64,000 bases of DNA from Staphylococcus xylosus NJ (GCF_000338275.1 NZ_ANMR01000043.1:186001-250000); one strand, 5' to 3'. Counted from the first letter of the stretch, positions 51,401 through 60,928 are shown. Notes: generated from the sequence alone by a model not told the origin. Translations and numbers: made by a program.

Positions 51401-52765
51401 CTTTTCGGAGAAGATAAAGTATTCCGTGCCGGAACGATAGGTACTGTTGCTGAAAAAACTGCATTTGGTTTTGTTAAAGGTTACTTAAATGATCAAGGTA
51501 TCCATAAACGAGGTGCCGAGATTGATAGACTAGTAAAAGGTTGTACAGGGGTTAAACGTACAACAGGGCAACATCCAGGTGGTATCATAGTTGTACCTGA
51601 TTATATGGATATATATGATTTCACACCAGTTCAATTCCCTGCAGATGATCAAGCTTCATCTTGGATGACGACGCATTTTGATTTCCATTCAATTCATGAT
51701 AATGTCTTAAAACTAGATATTCTGGGCCACGATGATCCAACTATGATACGTATGTTGCAAGATTTATCTGGTATTGATCCGAAAACTATCCCAGTTGATG
51801 ATAAAGATACAATGGGTATATTTAGTTCACCAGAACCATTAGGTGTGACTTCAGAAGAAATTCTATGTAAAACTGGCACATTTGGTGTACCTGAATTTGG
51901 TACTGGATTTGTTAGACAAATGCTAGAAGATACTAAGCCTACGACATTCTCAGAGCTTGTTAGAATTTCAGGCCTTTCTCATGGTACGGATGTATGGTTA
52001 GGTAATGCGCAAGATTTAATTCGTTCTGGAAAATGTGATCTAGCTAGCGTAATTTGTTGTCGTGATGATATTATGGTTTACTTAATGTATAACGGTTTAG
52101 AACCATCACTTGCCTTCAAAACAATGGAGTTTGTGCGTAAAGGTAAAGGATTAACAGATGATATGGTTGAAGCTATGGTCGATAATGAAGTACCAGATTG
52201 GTATTTAGATTCTTGTAGAAAAATTAAATACATGTTCCCTAAAGCGCATGCTGCCGCTTATGTACTGATGGCTGTACGTATTGCTTATTTCAAAGTCCAT
52301 TACCCGTTGTATTATTATGCAAGTTATTTCACAGTGCGTGCATCTGATTTTGACTTGATTTCAATGATTAAAGACAAAGAAAGTATTCGTAATACAGTAA
52401 ATGACATGTATTCAAGGTATATGGATTTAGCTAAAAAGGAAAAAGATACATTAACTGTGCTGGAAATTATGAATGAAATGGCTCAACGAGGTTATCGTAT
52501 GCAACCAATTAGTTTAGAAAAGAGTAAAGCCTTTGAATTTATTATTGAAGGTGATACTTTAATCCCACCATTTATATCTGTTCCAGGTCTTGGAGAAAAT
52601 GTTGCACAAAGAATAGTTGAAGCACGTGAAGAAGGGCCATTCTTGTCTAAAGAAGATTTAAATAAGAAAGCTGGTTTATCACAAAAAGTAATTGAGTATT
52701 TGGATGAATTAGGCTCATTACCTAATTTACCAGACAAAGCTCAACTTTCTATTTTTGACATGTAA
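48449..52765 (+). CDS. polC: DNA polymerase III alpha subunit, Gram-positive PolC type
   Basis: 1438 residues from ATG 48449, 8 bases after AAGGTGG. Main replicative polymerase with built-in proofreading. Order: N-terminal domain, OB fold (about 225-320), PHP domain part (EFHLHTSMSQMDG near 337), inserted 3'-5' exonuclease with FDVETTG near 424, rest of PHP, and palm with PDIDLNFSGEYQ near 965. The C-terminal duplex-binding/HhH region ends LSIFDM. A zinc-type four-Cys motif CPEC...CESCG is near 910-945. Full length. Confidence 0.98.
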   Translation: MAMTNEEKFKILADQIKIAEHLDPEILTKSELTRVDVKTVDRSWVFQITFPYFLAIEDYLLFTSAITEEFKTIADVKCNITIKDKANQDEYAIKYFSHCIDQTKLSPKVKGQLKQKRLIMSGDILKVMCQNDVERDHFDKACNGSLISAYQQCGFSISKVVFETDSAVNDGDLASLEAHIQEEDEKSAREATEKLEKMKAEKAKQQDNNESSVSKCQIGKPIQIENVRTIDSIIEEEFKVAVEGVIFDINLKELKSGRHIVEIKVTDYTDSLVLKMFTRKNKDDLAHFKALSVGKWVRAQGRIEEDTFVRDLVMMMSDIEEIKKATKQDKAEEKRVEFHLHTSMSQMDGIPNISTYVDQAAKWGHKAIAVTDHNVVQAFPDAHAAAEKNGIKMIYGMEGMLVDDGVPIAYKPKDCNLKTATYVVFDVETTGLSNQYDKIIELAAVKVKDGEIIDKFERFSNPHERLSETIKNLTHISDDMLVDAPEIEEVLTEFKSWVGDAIFVAHNASFDMGFIDTGYEHVGIGASTNGVIDTLELSRTINTEYGKHGLNFLAKKYGVELTQHHRAIYDTEATAYMFIKMLKQLEELGVHNHQDINTSLTNEDAYKRARPNHVTLIVQNQEGLKNLFKIVSASLVQYYYRTPRIPRSLLDEYREGILVGSACDEGEVFTAVMQKDQSQVERIAKYYDFIEVQPPALYQDLIDRELVRDNETLHEIYNRLIRAGDVNNIPVIATGNAHYLNEHDAIARKILIASQPGNPLNRSTLPQAHFRTTDEMLDELHFLGEEKAYELVIKNTNELADKIERVVPIKDELYTPRMEGANDEIREMSYNNAKALYGEDLPQIVIDRLEKELESIIGNGFSVIYLISQRLVKKSLNDGYLVGSRGSVGSSFVATMTEITEVNPLPPHYICPECKNSEFFNDGSVGSGFDLPDKKCESCGCDLIKEGQDIPFETFLGFKGDKVPDIDLNFSGEYQPEAHNYTKELFGEDKVFRAGTIGTVAEKTAFGFVKGYLNDQGIHKRGAEIDRLVKGCTGVKRTTGQHPGGIIVVPDYMDIYDFTPVQFPADDQASSWMTTHFDFHSIHDNVLKLDILGHDDPTMIRMLQDLSGIDPKTIPVDDKDTMGIFSSPEPLGVTSEEILCKTGTFGVPEFGTGFVRQMLEDTKPTTFSELVRISGLSHGTDVWLGNAQDLIRSGKCDLASVICCRDDIMVYLMYNGLEPSLAFKTMEFVRKGKGLTDDMVEAMVDNEVPDWYLDSCRKIKYMFPKAHAAAYVLMAVRIAYFKVHYPLYYYASYFTVRASDFDLISMIKDKESIRNTVNDMYSRYMDLAKKEKDTLTVLEIMNEMAQRGYRMQPISLEKSKAFEFIIEGDTLIPPFISVPGLGENVAQRIVEAREEGPFLSKEDLNKKAGLSQKVIEYLDELGSLPNLPDKAQLSIFDM

Positions 52766-53035
52766 CGTGTGTATCATAAAACAAAAAGCCAAAAGTATAA
52801 TTAGTTAAAATAAATTTGAACAAGTATGTAAACTTTAAAGAAGTAACTTTAAGCTTAATTATTACATTTTTGAATAATATGTCATGGTATTAGTTTACTA
52901 AAACGACAAAACGGTTAAGATTTAATCACGATTTATTTGAAACAATACTTCAATGAAATAAATACTTTAAACGTATAAAATATAGCACAACAAAGTGACT
53001 ATCTTGTCATTATGGGATTTTTAAAATATAGTTAT
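52766..53035. other. AT-rich spacer between polC and the rimP promoter
   Basis: About 270 bases with no coding sequence or clear repeat. No strong terminator for polC was seen. Confidence 0.5.
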
Positions 53036-53064
53036 TTGTATAGAAAATAAACATATGATATAAT
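53036..53064 (+). promoter_or_regulatory. Sigma-A promoter of the rimP-nusA-infB operon
   Basis: TTGTAT (53036-53041), 17-bp spacer, TATAAT (53059-53064). Confidence 0.75.
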
Positions 53065-53095
53065 AACAGTGCTTAAAAAATTAGACTCAGGCAGG

Positions 53096-53124
53096 AAGAG
53101 TGGGCATATTACCCGCTCTTTTCT
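53096..53124 (+). promoter_or_regulatory. Leader hairpin of the rimP-nusA operon
   Basis: AAGAGTGGG (53096-53104) pairs with CCCGCTCTT (53112-53120, one wobble), followed by TTTT, 24 bases before the rimP start. It looks like a small intrinsic terminator or attenuator within the leader of the operon that encodes the termination factor NusA. Confidence 0.65.
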
Positions 53125-53147
53125 ATTTGCCAAAAAAGGAGGTCAGC

Positions 53148-53615
53148 ATGAGTAAAATAACTGAACAAGTTGAAGCAATTATTCAACCTGTCCTTAACGA
53201 CTTAAATTTTGAATTAGTAGAAGTTGAGTTTACAAAAGAAGGAAAAGACCATTTTTTAAGAGTATCTATTGATAAAGAAGGCGGCGTAGACTTAAATGAT
53301 TGTGCGTTAGCTTCTGAAAAAATCAGCGAAGTTATGGATGCGGAAGATCCTATTCAAGAAATGTATTACTTAGATGTTGCGTCACCTGGTGCAGAAAGAC
53401 CAATTAAAAAAGAAAAAGATTTCTATAATGCTGTATCAAAACCTATTTTCGTATCTTTATACGCACCAATTGAAGGTTCTAAAGAATGGTTAGGTATTTT
53501 AAAATCTGTTGATGACGAAACGATAACTATGGAAGTTAAGGATAAGTCGAAAACAAAACAAGTTGAAATATTAAGAAGTAAGATCGCTAAAGCACGTCAT
53601 GCTGTAATGATATAA
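53148..53615 (+). CDS. rimP: Ribosome maturation factor RimP
   Basis: 155 residues from ATG 53148 (MSKITEQVEAII), RBS AAAGGAGGTCAGC. Needed for 30S maturation. The core includes FELVEVEFTKEG and YYLDVASPGAERPI. First gene of the rimP-nusA-ylxR-ylxQ-infB operon. Confidence 0.96.
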   Translation: MSKITEQVEAIIQPVLNDLNFELVEVEFTKEGKDHFLRVSIDKEGGVDLNDCALASEKISEVMDAEDPIQEMYYLDVASPGAERPIKKEKDFYNAVSKPIFVSLYAPIEGSKEWLGILKSVDDETITMEVKDKSKTKQVEILRSKIAKARHAVMI

Positions 53616-53638
53616 CATGATAAGGAGGATGATAAGTC

Positions 53639-54811
53639 GTGTCAAGTAATGAATTATTATTAGCAACTGAGTACTTAGAAAAAGAAAAAAAGATTCCTAG
53701 AGAAGTGTTAGTTGATGCTATAGAAGCAGCTTTAATCACTGCTTATAAAAAGAACTATGATAGCGCAAGAAGCGTACGTGTTGAATTAAATATGGATAAT
53801 GGTACATTTCATGTTATCGCACGTAAAGAAGTTGTAGAAGAATCAATGGATGATAGAGAAGAAATTGATTTAAGTACTGCACTTGTTAAAAACCCTGCAT
53901 ATGAAATTGGTGATATTTATGAAGAAGATGTTACACCAAATGACTTCGGACGCGTGGGTGCTCAAGCAGCCAAACAAGCTGTGATGCAACGCTTACGTGA
54001 TGCAGAGCGTGAAATTTTATATGATGAATTTATCGATAAAGAAGATGACATTGTAACAGGCTTAATTGATAGAGTAGATCATCGCTATGTTTATGTAAAC
54101 TTGGGACGTACTGAAGCAGTTTTATCTGAAGCGGAAAGAAGTCCAAATGAAAGCTATATTCCGAATGAAAGGATTAGAGTATACGTAAACAAAGTTGAAC
54201 AAACTACAAAAGGTCCACAAATTTATGTATCAAGAAGTCACCCAGGCTTATTAAAACGTTTATTTGAGCAAGAAGTGCCTGAAATATTTGACGGTACAGT
54301 AATTGTTAAATCTGTAGCACGTGAAGCTGGAGATCGTTCTAAGATCAGTGTACACTCTGATAATCCTGATATTGATGCAGTCGGAGCATGTGTAGGTGCC
54401 AAAGGCGCTCGTGTTGAGGCTGTAGTAGAAGAACTTGGTGGAGAAAAAATTGATATCGTTCAATGGAACGAAGATCCAAAGGTATTTGTTAAAAATGCTT
54501 TAAGTCCATCACAAGTTTTACAAGTTATTGTTGATGAAGCAAATCAATCTACAATTGTTGTCGTACCGGATTATCAATTATCATTAGCAATTGGTAAACG
54601 TGGTCAAAATGCCCGTTTAGCTGCAAAATTAACAGGTTGGAAGATTGATATTAAATCTGAAACTGATGCCAGAGAAGCAGGCGTTTATCCAACGGAGGAA
54701 GGTATCATTGAAGAAATTGATACTCCTTCAGAAACAGTTGACACAGAAGTAGCACATTCTGAGGATACTACAAGCGAAATCATTGAAGAAGATGTAGATA
54801 CTGAAAAATAA
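53639..54811 (+). CDS. nusA: Transcription termination/antitermination factor NusA
   Basis: 390 residues from GTG 53639 (RBS AAGGAGG). Binds RNA polymerase and RNA to modulate pausing and termination. N-terminal RNAP-binding domain (1-125), S1 domain (about 130-200), then KH1 and KH2 with GACVGAKGARVEAVV near 247 and IGKRGQNARLAAKLTGW near 318. The C-terminal about 45 residues are acidic. Gram-positive form without the extra AR repeats. Confidence 0.97.
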   Translation: MSSNELLLATEYLEKEKKIPREVLVDAIEAALITAYKKNYDSARSVRVELNMDNGTFHVIARKEVVEESMDDREEIDLSTALVKNPAYEIGDIYEEDVTPNDFGRVGAQAAKQAVMQRLRDAEREILYDEFIDKEDDIVTGLIDRVDHRYVYVNLGRTEAVLSEAERSPNESYIPNERIRVYVNKVEQTTKGPQIYVSRSHPGLLKRLFEQEVPEIFDGTVIVKSVAREAGDRSKISVHSDNPDIDAVGACVGAKGARVEAVVEELGGEKIDIVQWNEDPKVFVKNALSPSQVLQVIVDEANQSTIVVVPDYQLSLAIGKRGQNARLAAKLTGWKIDIKSETDAREAGVYPTEEGIIEEIDTPSETVDTEVAHSEDTTSEIIEEDVDTEK

Positions 54812-54828
54812 ATTGGAGTGATTACTTT

Positions 54829-55113
54829 ATGAAAAAGAAAAAAATTCCAATGCGTAAATGTATATTATCAAATGAAATGCATCCGAAAAACGATATGATA
54901 AGAGTTGTGATAAATAAAGCAGGCGAAATTTTTGCCGATGCAACTGGAAAACAACAAGGTCGTGGTGCATATGTATCAAAAGATGTTAAATTAGTAGAAG
55001 AGGCACAGCAAAAAGGTATATTAGAAAAATATTATAAAGCTGATGCTGAAACACTAGAACCTGTTTATAAAGAAATTATACGTCTTATTTATCGTGAAGA
55101 GATTCCTAAATGA
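54829..55113 (+). CDS. ylxR: YlxR/RnpM family RNA-binding protein
   Basis: 94 residues. Small basic protein of the DUF448 family, with RKCILSNEMHPKNDMIRVV and GRGAYVSKD. Family members bind RNA, and the Bacillus protein has been linked to RNase P. The ATG of ylxQ overlaps its TGA stop (ATGA). Always found between nusA and infB. Confidence 0.93.
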   Translation: MKKKKIPMRKCILSNEMHPKNDMIRVVINKAGEIFADATGKQQGRGAYVSKDVKLVEEAQQKGILEKYYKADAETLEPVYKEIIRLIYREEIPK

Positions 55114-55427
55114 CCAAGGAGAACATCGTAAATTTTTTAGGTTTAGCAATGCGTGCTGGAAAAGTTAAAACAGGTGAATCTGTCATTTTAAATGATTTAA
55201 AAAAGAACAAGTTAAAGCTCGTAATCATTGCAACAGATGCTTCTGATAACACAACTAAAGTGATACAGAACAAATGTGAAAGTTACCATATATCATTACG
55301 CATATTTGGAACGAGAGCTGAATTAGGACAAGCTTTAGGGAAAGCAGAACGTGTAAACATTGGAATCACTGATCAAGGCTTTGCTAAAAAGTTATTGTCA
55401 ATGATTGATGAATATCGTAAGGAGTGA
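55110..55427 (+). CDS. ylxQ: L7Ae-family ribosomal protein-like YlxQ
   Basis: 105 residues. L7Ae/L30e-like RNA-binding fold: [36 protein letters not shown]. Probably binds K-turn RNA, as in the family; its substrate is not known to me. Starts within the ylxR stop and is followed 4 bases later by infB. Confidence 0.93.
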   Translation: MTKENIVNFLGLAMRAGKVKTGESVILNDLKKNKLKLVIIATDASDNTTKVIQNKCESYHISLRIFGTRAELGQALGKAERVNIGITDQGFAKKLLSMIDEYRKE

Positions 55428-55431
55428 CTAT

Positions 55432-57540
55432 ATGAGTAAAAAAAGAATTTACGAATACGCAAAAGATTTAAAATTAAAAAGTAAAGATATTATAGATGAG
55501 TTAGCTAAAATGGACGTTGAGGTAACAAGCCACATGCAAACGTTAGAAGACGACCAAATTAAGGCTTTAGATAAAATCTATAAACCAGAACAAGCTCAGC
55601 AACCTGCTAAATCAGAGCAGAAAAGCGCTCAAAATAAACAAGCAACGACGAATAATAAAAATAACCAAGGCAACAAAGGTAATCAAAATAATAAATCTAA
55701 CAACAAGAAAAATAACAAAAATAATAAGAACACTAATAAAAACAATAAAAATAATAAACAACCTAAACAAGAAGAGCCAAAGGAAATACCTTCTAAAATT
55801 ACGTATCATGATGGTATCACTGTAGGTGAACTTGCTGAGAAATTAAATATAGATTCTTCAGGTATTATTAAAAAATTATTCTTACTAGGTATAATGGCAA
55901 ACATTAATCAATCTTTAGATGATGAAACATTAGAATTAATCGTAGATGATTATGGTGTAGAACTTGAAAAAGAAGTTATCATTGATGAAGAAGATTTATC
56001 AATTTATTTTGAAGATGAAGCTGACGAGGAAAATGGAATTGAACGTCCAGCTGTTGTTACAATCATGGGACATGTTGACCATGGTAAAACAACATTATTA
56101 GACTCAATTCGTCATACTAAAGTAACTGCTGGAGAAGCAGGTGGTATTACACAGCATATCGGTGCATATCAAATTGAAAATGATGGTAAAAAAATCACTT
56201 TCCTTGATACACCAGGTCACGCTGCATTTACAACAATGCGTGCTCGTGGTGCCCAAGTCACTGATATTACAATTTTAGTAGTAGCAGCAGATGATGGGGT
56301 AATGCCACAAACAATTGAAGCGATTAACCATGCTAAAGAAGCAGAGGTGCCTACAATTGTTGCTGTAAACAAAGTTGACAAACCAACAGCTAATCCTGAC
56401 CGTGTAATGCAAGAATTAACAGAATACGGTTTAATTCCTGAAGCATGGGGTGGAGATACAATTTTCGTACCACTTTCAGCTTTAAGTGGAGATGGCATTG
56501 AAGATTTACTAGAGATGATTGTCCTAACCTCTGAAGTTCAAGAATTAAAAGCAAATCCAAGCAAACATGCTGTGGGTACTGTGATTGAAGCTGAATTGGA
56601 TAAATCACGTGGACCATCTGCGTCATTATTAGTTCAAAACGGAACGCTTAATGTTGGAGATTCGCTAGTAGTAGGAAACACTTATGGTAGAATCCGTGCT
56701 ATGGTAAATGATTTAGGTCAACGTATTAAGTCAGCTGGCCCTTCTACACCTGTAGAAATTACTGGTATCAACGATGTACCACAAGCTGGTGATAGATTTG
56801 TTGTCTTCAAAGATGAAAAACAAGCAAGACGTATCGGTGAAGCACGTCATGAAGCAAATGTATTGCAACAGCGTCAAGAAAGTAAGAGTGTTTCATTAGA
56901 TAATCTGTTCGAACAAATGAAACAGGGTGAAATGAAAGATCTTAACGTAATTATCAAAGGTGATGTACAAGGTTCAGTAGAAGCACTTGCAGCATCCTTA
57001 ATGAAGATAGATGTTGAGGGCGTTAATGTAAGAATTATTCATACTGCAGTAGGTGCGATTAATGAATCAGATGTTACACTTGCTAATGCTTCAAATGGTA
57101 TCATTATCGGCTTTAATGTACGTCCTGATACTGGTGCGAAACGAGCTGCAGATAATGAGGGCGTAGACATGCGCTTACACCGTGTTATTTACAACGTTAT
57201 CGAAGAAATTGAATCTGCAATGAAAGGTATGCTAGATCCAGAATTTGAAGAACAAGTTATTGGTCAAGCAGAAGTTCGCCAGACTTTCAAAGTTTCTAAA
57301 GTAGGTACGATTGCTGGTAGTTATGTGATAGATGGTAAAATCACACGTAATGCTGGTGTTCGTGTAATCAGAGATGGTGTAGTACAATTCGAAGGTGAAT
57401 TAGACACATTAAAACGTTTTAAAGACGATGTTAAAGAAGTAGCTCAAGGCTATGAATGTGGTATAACAGTTGAAAAATTCAATGACCTAAAAGAAGGCGA
57501 CATTATTGAAGCGTTCGAAATGGTTGAAATTAAAAGATAA
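55432..57540 (+). CDS. infB: Translation initiation factor IF-2
   Basis: 702 residues from ATG 55432, 7 bases after AAGGAG. Brings fMet-tRNA to the 30S subunit. An N-terminal IF2N domain ([18 protein letters not shown]) is followed by a strikingly Asn/Lys/Gln-rich linker (about residues 60-115), a second IF2N, then the GTPase core with [12 protein letters not shown] (about 213), DTPGHAAF and NKVDKP, and C-terminal domains. The linker is low complexity. Confidence 0.97.
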   Translation: MSKKRIYEYAKDLKLKSKDIIDELAKMDVEVTSHMQTLEDDQIKALDKIYKPEQAQQPAKSEQKSAQNKQATTNNKNNQGNKGNQNNKSNNKKNNKNNKNTNKNNKNNKQPKQEEPKEIPSKITYHDGITVGELAEKLNIDSSGIIKKLFLLGIMANINQSLDDETLELIVDDYGVELEKEVIIDEEDLSIYFEDEADEENGIERPAVVTIMGHVDHGKTTLLDSIRHTKVTAGEAGGITQHIGAYQIENDGKKITFLDTPGHAAFTTMRARGAQVTDITILVVAADDGVMPQTIEAINHAKEAEVPTIVAVNKVDKPTANPDRVMQELTEYGLIPEAWGGDTIFVPLSALSGDGIEDLLEMIVLTSEVQELKANPSKHAVGTVIEAELDKSRGPSASLLVQNGTLNVGDSLVVGNTYGRIRAMVNDLGQRIKSAGPSTPVEITGINDVPQAGDRFVVFKDEKQARRIGEARHEANVLQQRQESKSVSLDNLFEQMKQGEMKDLNVIIKGDVQGSVEALAASLMKIDVEGVNVRIIHTAVGAINESDVTLANASNGIIIGFNVRPDTGAKRAADNEGVDMRLHRVIYNVIEEIESAMKGMLDPEFEEQVIGQAEVRQTFKVSKVGTIAGSYVIDGKITRNAGVRVIRDGVVQFEGELDTLKRFKDDVKEVAQGYECGITVEKFNDLKEGDIIEAFEMVEIKR

Positions 57541-57590
57541 CTTTTAATCTTTAATGATATTTTCCTTTTTGGAAAAGTTTATATATTAGA

Positions 57591-57631
57591 AACAAAGCAA
57601 ACTTTTATTATGTTGTTTGCTTTGTTTTTTT
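57591..57631 (+). terminator. Rho-independent terminator after infB
   Basis: AACAAAGCAAAC (57591-57602) pairs with GTTTGCTTTGTT (57615-57626), followed by a T tract. Confidence 0.9.
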
Positions 57632-57938
57632 GTCTTAATTTCTTTAATTAATTCTTAGCGGTATTCTGTAAACAATTAATAAAAAACGATATTATTTTTA
57701 ACAATTAAATAAAAACATATTGCTCAAAATAAACAATCTAAAACTTTTCTTTTTTGAACAATAATAAAACATAAAAATTGAATCTTGCAAATGTAGACAT
57801 ATTAATTTATATAAATTATATACCTATTCATAGTTGTAAATTAGATTAAAAAAATATTGTAAATTTACACTTATCGAGGTGCGCTGACAATAGTTGTCTA
57901 TCCTTTTAATTATAGTTAAGTTAAATAGGAGGTTATAA
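57632..57938. other. AT-rich region before the accessory gene at 57939
   Basis: About 300 bases of very AT-rich sequence. It should hold the promoter of the next gene, but I cannot place the boxes with confidence. No coding potential seen. Confidence 0.4.
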
Positions 57939-58937
57939 ATGATGAGTGAATATTTAAAAGATATAAATGAATTTTGGGAACAATATTTTAGTCAGTATAA
58001 CTCTATTTATGACGAATCAACATTAAAGGCAATTATTAAAAATAATGATACAACAGCATTTTTACATCCTATGGATTATGCTTATTTTCAAGAACACTTT
58101 GGAAATAATTTTACTGACATTCCAAGGTTTAAAAAAATGATAGACTTTGCGAACGGCAAAGTTACTTTAAATAAAAATAGACAAAGAGTCACATTCGAAA
58201 ACGCAGATTTAAATCCAGCTATTGCAAGACCTTATTTTGGCAATCCAGAAATTGCAGATATAGTAATATTAAAGAAGCAACCAGAAAATGATATTAAAAC
58301 ATACCAACTAAATCTAGCTGATGATGAGGCAATTGAATACAGAAAAAGAATTTTATTAGACATTCAAGGTAAATTATTATTTGATGGACAAAAATTATTT
58401 TTACCTTATATAGATAGACATAGATGGTTTGTGAAATATTTATATAGTAATGCGTCGACATTAAAACAATTTAATATCGATCCTAACAGGGTTATGGTAC
58501 TCAATTTCTTTCCATATCAGACTGGACATTCTGCAGGTATACCTAAAGATTTTTTAACATTTAATCACAAACTTCCGTCTCAAGTAAAAAACTATGAGTT
58601 GTTAATAAAAATGTTGAAAGATGACAAACCACGTATCTATATCGTTAGTGAAGAAGAATTATATATTTCTATATTTAAGAATTTCGCAGATAGTGAATTA
58701 TGTCAGTATTTAATTGATCATTTATTCGTACTATCATCGAAGCAAAATCGTCATCTTACAGTATGTAATGTGTTAAGTTATAGGGAACAACGTATTCGTA
58801 TTAAGAAAAAGCAAGAACTTAGTAAAATCGAATATTATAAATGGAATCAAGAACAAAAAGTAGCACGTGAAAACGGAAATTCTGATTTTCACGAAAAAAT
58901 AAAAATTTTACAACATACATTGGAAAGACAACATTAA
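57939..58937 (+). CDS. Uncharacterised protein with weak uracil-DNA-glycosylase-like motifs
   Basis: 332 residues. Start ATG 57939 or 57942, both near AGGAGG (57927-57932). I do not recognise the family with certainty. RPYFGNPEIADIVILKKQPE (about residue 95) and VMVLNFFPYQTGHS (about 188) are arranged like the GNP..A.I....NPG and NF.PY.S elements of UDG-superfamily proteins, but the typical NPG is replaced by KQPE. A Lys/Arg/Glu-rich C-terminus follows. No signal peptide or membrane segment, so cytoplasmic. It lies alone between infB and rbfA, convergent with a WYL-type regulator gene. Confidence 0.7.
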   Translation: MMSEYLKDINEFWEQYFSQYNSIYDESTLKAIIKNNDTTAFLHPMDYAYFQEHFGNNFTDIPRFKKMIDFANGKVTLNKNRQRVTFENADLNPAIARPYFGNPEIADIVILKKQPENDIKTYQLNLADDEAIEYRKRILLDIQGKLLFDGQKLFLPYIDRHRWFVKYLYSNASTLKQFNIDPNRVMVLNFFPYQTGHSAGIPKDFLTFNHKLPSQVKNYELLIKMLKDDKPRIYIVSEEELYISIFKNFADSELCQYLIDHLFVLSSKQNRHLTVCNVLSYREQRIRIKKKQELSKIEYYKWNQEQKVARENGNSDFHEKIKILQHTLERQH

Positions 58938-59441
58938 TAAACTTATAAATTGTATTATGAAAAGTAGTAATATAATTTATAAATATATGTATGAGTAGAA
59001 AAAATGATAATAGCTGAGTACATGCGTAGGTTCTAGTTATCTGGTAAAGTGAATAAATATGTGGGAACAAGAGATTAAGATTTAAATATCTCGTATACAG
59101 AACAAACGTCAATTTCTATTGAGATTATAGAAATTGACATTTTCTTAGTTTTTATGTCATTTTGTAGTTTATTGAGCTATGAAAAACTTTGTTGTAGATG
59201 AAATTTACGTAAGTTGACTGATGAACGGATAATTTGAAAAATCATCGCATTTTTGTAACTTAAAATTCTTTTTAATATAAAGTTGTCATTCTGTTAAGCG
59301 TATTTTTAAAGATTAATTGTTTATAATTGATAAAAAAATTCATCGTTAATTTATCATTTTTAAATATTGGACACATATTAATTAAATTAACACTAGCCAT
59401 AAATTAAAGCTATTTAATTAATATGTTTCTTGTTATCTAAT
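58938..59441. other. Intergenic region between convergent accessory genes, with terminator hairpin
   Basis: About 500 bases, AT-rich, no supported gene. A perfect 12-bp stem GTCAATTTCTAT (59108-59119) / ATAGAAATTGAC (59127-59138) followed by ATTTTCTT is the likely terminator of the 57939 gene. Confidence 0.6.
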
Positions 59442-60314
59442 TTAAATGTTGTAAGAGTTGAACAATGATTTTATAATTGCTTTGAAATCATCGACATAAT
59501 GTTGAGGTTTTAGTAATGTGATTTGAGTTGGATGTTCATAAGCAATGTGCATGCATTCTTCTTTTGAAATAATGATATCTGCAATTCGTCCATTATCTAC
59601 AGATTTCGTATTTACAATGATAAACTGACGTTTGATTTTTGGCCAAATATGATCTTGAATAAGCATAGTCACACTACTAATATCTTCAAATACAGATTGA
59701 TCATAAACATCGTTAAGTTGTTCGACTTCTTTTACAGCAGATAAATCGAGAGTATAAACTATTCCATTAGCTAAATAAGTGAACCAATATTTATCGGCAA
59801 AATAACGTGTATAAATAGGGATAATGTCTGTTACACGTATGTTTTGTAATTGAACAGAAATTTTATGATTGTTTTCAATCGCTAATTGTATTCTAAAAAT
59901 TAAAGTTGATTCACTAAATTCACGATGTATATTAAATTGACTTAATATTTTATTAGACAAAATTTTTTCTGCTAAGTTTGAATTGGCATTTAAGCCTCTT
60001 ATAAGATTATATGTATCTTCATGAATTATAGGTGTGAAGTTTTTCATACGAAAAATCAAATTAAGTAACCTATTATTCTTAAATTTATATCTATCAATTT
60101 TTAAACGATGCTTGTCTATGGTATTATCGTATACAATTTGACCTTTTAGACCATGCCATTCTTGATCTTCATATAAAAAATTATTTATGTCACTTATGTC
60201 TCGTTGAATAGATCTTACATTTACATGTAGTTGCTGTGCGAGTTCTTCTTTGTTTAATGCTTTTCCGTTTAAAAATCGTGTATAAATGTACAAAAGGCGT
60301 TCTGGTTTCTCCAA
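59442..60314 (-). CDS. WYL-type transcriptional regulator (putative)
   Basis: 290 residues from TTG 60314, with GGAG about 9 bases upstream. An N-terminal winged helix of the DeoR/HTH_11 kind (about residues 5-45: RLLYIYTRFLNGKALNKEEL and HVNVRSIQRDISDIN) is followed by a WYL-like ligand/nucleic-acid-sensing domain (about 135-215), where the usual WYL triad region reads YWFTYLANG. WYL regulators often control accessory or defence genes. It is convergent with the unknown gene at 57939, so regulation of that gene is only a guess; autoregulation is more typical. Confidence 0.8.
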   Translation of the reverse strand: MEKPERLLYIYTRFLNGKALNKEELAQQLHVNVRSIQRDISDINNFLYEDQEWHGLKGQIVYDNTIDKHRLKIDRYKFKNNRLLNLIFRMKNFTPIIHEDTYNLIRGLNANSNLAEKILSNKILSQFNIHREFSESTLIFRIQLAIENNHKISVQLQNIRVTDIIPIYTRYFADKYWFTYLANGIVYTLDLSAVKEVEQLNDVYDQSVFEDISSVTMLIQDHIWPKIKRQFIIVNTKSVDNGRIADIIISKEECMHIAYEHPTQITLLKPQHYVDDFKAIIKSLFNSYNI

Positions 60315-60845
60315 TAATATACGCTCCTATAATTTTGAAAATAAGGTCGAATTATTAAAATATTTTGACCTGTAAAGTGGTACTTAAGCATAAGTGAGAT
60401 GCATGTAATCTGTTATTTAAAGCTAGTGGTGCTTGCATATTTATGTGTGCGTTCGTTAATTTAAGCCATGCATATGAGGGAAGGCGATAATATATATTTA
60501 AAAATATATAGTTACTGTCTCGCTCCCTTGAAGTATACCATTATAAATTATAAAATGTGTAATATTTTATTTTTTAATCACATAAATAATGAGAAAATTT
60601 TCAATCACAAAGGTTTACTAAATTAAATTTAACACTAAGGCAAAAAAATTAACAGATAGGCAATTAAAAATGAAATTCATAACGTTTTCATGAAAAATTA
60701 TTACATAATTTAACAGTTTGGAAATAAAATTATGCCTAACTGTCATAAGATGTTTAAATTTTATTGATAATATACAATTTACCTTTTCAAAAAGTGATAT
60801 CTATTTACAATATATTATTTTGAACAGTGAATAAGTGAAATTTGT
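60315..60845. repeat. Intergenic region with a divergent hairpin repeat
   Basis: No gene supported. At 60477-60528 AGGGA pairs with TCCCT, and TATATATTT (60491-60499) with AAATATATA (60502-60510), ending GTCTCGCTCCCTT. This resembles a degraded copy of the hairpins at 48233 and 61402. The rest is AT-rich spacer. Confidence 0.5.
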
Positions 60846-60875
60846 TTGACGTTATGAAATAAACTGTCATATAAT
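60846..60875 (+). promoter_or_regulatory. Sigma-A promoter of rbfA
   Basis: TTGACG (60846-60851), 18-bp spacer, TATAAT (60870-60875). Located 54 bases before the rbfA start, showing that rbfA is transcribed apart from infB here. Confidence 0.75.
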
Positions 60876-60928
60876 CTGTAAGTAAGGGAAAGATTAACGG
60901 ACTTATAAACAATGAGAGGTGAAATATA

